From contig JAJCYA010000042.1 in NCBI GenBank assembly GCA_029263095.1, forward strand, positions 1-33,400: a DNA stretch of 33,400 nt, given 5' to 3'. Below are positions 32,339-33,400 of this stretch, in pieces. The notes under the pieces are model-generated. The model made no database searches, had not been told where the DNA came from, and saw nothing but the letters and a program-made list of their open reading frames with translations. Origin of the DNA: Acidimicrobiia bacterium (GTDB lineage Bacteria > Actinomycetota > Acidimicrobiia > Spongiisociales > UBA11373). The stretch's first letter is position 1; each line of letters opens with the position of its first letter. The position numbers and the translations under genes were made by a program.

Positions 32339-33370
32339 TCAGGGGCACTGCCATGTCGGCCCCTGGCTTCTTCGATCGCGGTGGAACGCGAACGCTCCCC
32401 CCGCTTGCTTGTCGGACGCGGCCATCGGTAGTCCGAGTTCAAGCGCCATTCTTTGCGTTCTCCGTAGCTGCGACTCGTAGGCCAGGTCCATCTCGGCGTA
32501 TCCCCACAGCTCCATCTTCCCGGAACCCGAGATGTACACGCTTCCACGGTGATGCTCCACTCCTTCGGGATGGCTCGGCTCGACTGAGGAACTCTCTCTC
32601 CGCATGCGGTAGGGGTTTCCAATACTCACAACAGCAAGGGGTGCAGCGGGGGGAGGATCCAGACGCTTTCCACGCGTGTCGAAATCCAAGCGGCCGGCCA
32701 TGGTGTGATCCGGGAGTACGACGGTGCTACCGAGGGCGGCGCTCTCGAAGTAGATCTGTCCATTGAGCGATAGCCGAAGATGCTCGCGATGTCCCTCAGT
32801 TCCGTATCCGGAACCCGACTCTTTCGCCTTCTCGTGTTGAAAGGTGATGGTTGCCGCGACGAGCGCTACAGCCGGGATTCTCGCCGCAGGCACGAGGATT
32901 CTGAGCAACTCCTGTCGATGGGCACTTCGAGTCGTGGTGCCATCCCGCCACGGGACGTCTCGCTCGAAGCGGCCTGGCGCGTTTCCCTTCGTGACGACGA
33001 AAGGGACTCTGTCGGTCGCGAACTCGAGGGCCACGACGGATCGCCCACGCCCGACGGGAACTGATAGGTGCGTTGTGAGTTCAGGTGGAATCTGATCGAA
33101 GCCGCTGCGAACTGTTGGCCACCATGCTGCCAAGTCCTTGTCGGCTGCCCCAGGCGCAGTGAAGGCATCCTCGTCGAGTCCGACAATCCACAGGATCGAC
33201 TCACCGCCAGCGGTGTTGGCGTGGGCGGCGAGCTGCCGCGCTGCCTTGTCGGCGGCAGGCCATGTGGACTTGCATTCAACAAGATCATCTTCGATTCGAA
33301 GGTGATCTCGGCAGACGCGATCCACGAGCTGTAGGACCCGGTGTTCAAGCAGAGCTCGCACAGATCCCAT
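32339..33370 (-). CDS. Schlafen/AlbA_2-domain (putative DNA-binding) protein
   Basis: The 343-residue protein opens with an AlbA_2/Schlafen-type domain (about residues 20-155). The recognisable parts are EDDLVECKST, where family members have an E-x-K motif, KAARQLAAHANTAGGESILWIVGLDE, and FVVTKGNAPGRFERDVPWRDGTTTRSAHRQELLRIL at the end. A short hydrophobic helix follows (VPAARIPAVALVAATITF, about 155-172), then a domain of unknown type. AlbA_2 proteins include regulators, ATP-dependent helper proteins and suspected antiphage factors; no further function is assigned. It lies in the recombinase-bearing segment and reads towards it, so it may be cargo. The start is ATG 33370. Confidence 0.65.
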   Translation of the reverse strand: MGSVRALLEHRVLQLVDRVCRDHLRIEDDLVECKSTWPAADKAARQLAAHANTAGGESILWIVGLDEDAFTAPGAADKDLAAWWPTVRSGFDQIPPELTTHLSVPVGRGRSVVALEFATDRVPFVVTKGNAPGRFERDVPWRDGTTTRSAHRQELLRILVPAARIPAVALVAATITFQHEKAKESGSGYGTEGHREHLRLSLNGQIYFESAALGSTVVLPDHTMAGRLDFDTRGKRLDPPPAAPLAVVSIGNPYRMRRESSSVEPSHPEGVEHHRGSVYISGSGKMELWGYAEMDLAYESQLRRTQRMALELGLPMAASDKQAGGAFAFHRDRRSQGPTWQCP

Positions 33371-33400
33371 TGTCGCGTCATACCGAGTCGAGATGTCAAG

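Overview
The window is high-GC, densely packed bacterial DNA that most resembles an actinobacterium, possibly class Acidimicrobiia (the class is a guess). The grounds are frequent GTG starts, many ATGA/GTGA/TGATG start-stop overlaps, an actinobacterial-type LexA box before dnaE2, a luciferase-like (probably F420-dependent) oxidoreductase, and several genes whose -10 box lies only 6-9 nt before the start codon, as expected for leaderless mRNAs.

Left part (1-5970): a truncated divergent membrane protein, then a plus-strand run: enoyl-CoA hydratase family protein, YcaQ/AlkX-type DNA glycosylase, short-chain dehydrogenase, phosphoglucomutase/phosphomannomutase, a DUF2238-like membrane protein and a YbaK-type aminoacyl-tRNA deacylase. 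A hairpin separates it from a minus-strand thiamine operon (10306-5988): TPP riboswitch, thiamine pyrophosphokinase, and a ThiB-ThiP-ThiQ ABC importer. The riboswitch 3' end contains the Shine-Dalgarno sequence of the first gene.

10370-11828: a small ORF, a ribbon-helix-helix protein and a DUF4097 beta-repeat protein, all translationally coupled, behind six TGACA repeats mostly spaced one helical turn apart. The same motif, with a perfect palindrome, lies before an MFS transporter at 25153, which suggests a small regulon.

12074-20151: a c-type cytochrome region. It has a triheme protein with a long Thr-rich tail, a seven-heme three-helix NapC/NirT-type quinol dehydrogenase (resembling Geobacter ImcH in layout), a membrane-anchored NHL propeller, a tetraheme protein, and the maturation genes ccmF, ccmH, a ccmI-like TPR gene and a ccmG/tlpA-like thioredoxin. 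Together they look like a route for moving electrons from quinol to periplasmic or cell-surface acceptors. This is the best candidate for an undescribed system here.

20250-30128: SGNH hydrolase, luciferase-like oxidoreductase, two small membrane proteins, an unknown acidic protein, the MFS transporter, SOS-controlled dnaE2 carrying an in-frame 132-bp repeat-like insertion in its PHP domain, and an unknown lipoprotein. From about 30130 to the window end lies an accessory segment: a large serine recombinase, a coupled small protein, a poorly coding stretch and a Schlafen/AlbA_2-domain protein.
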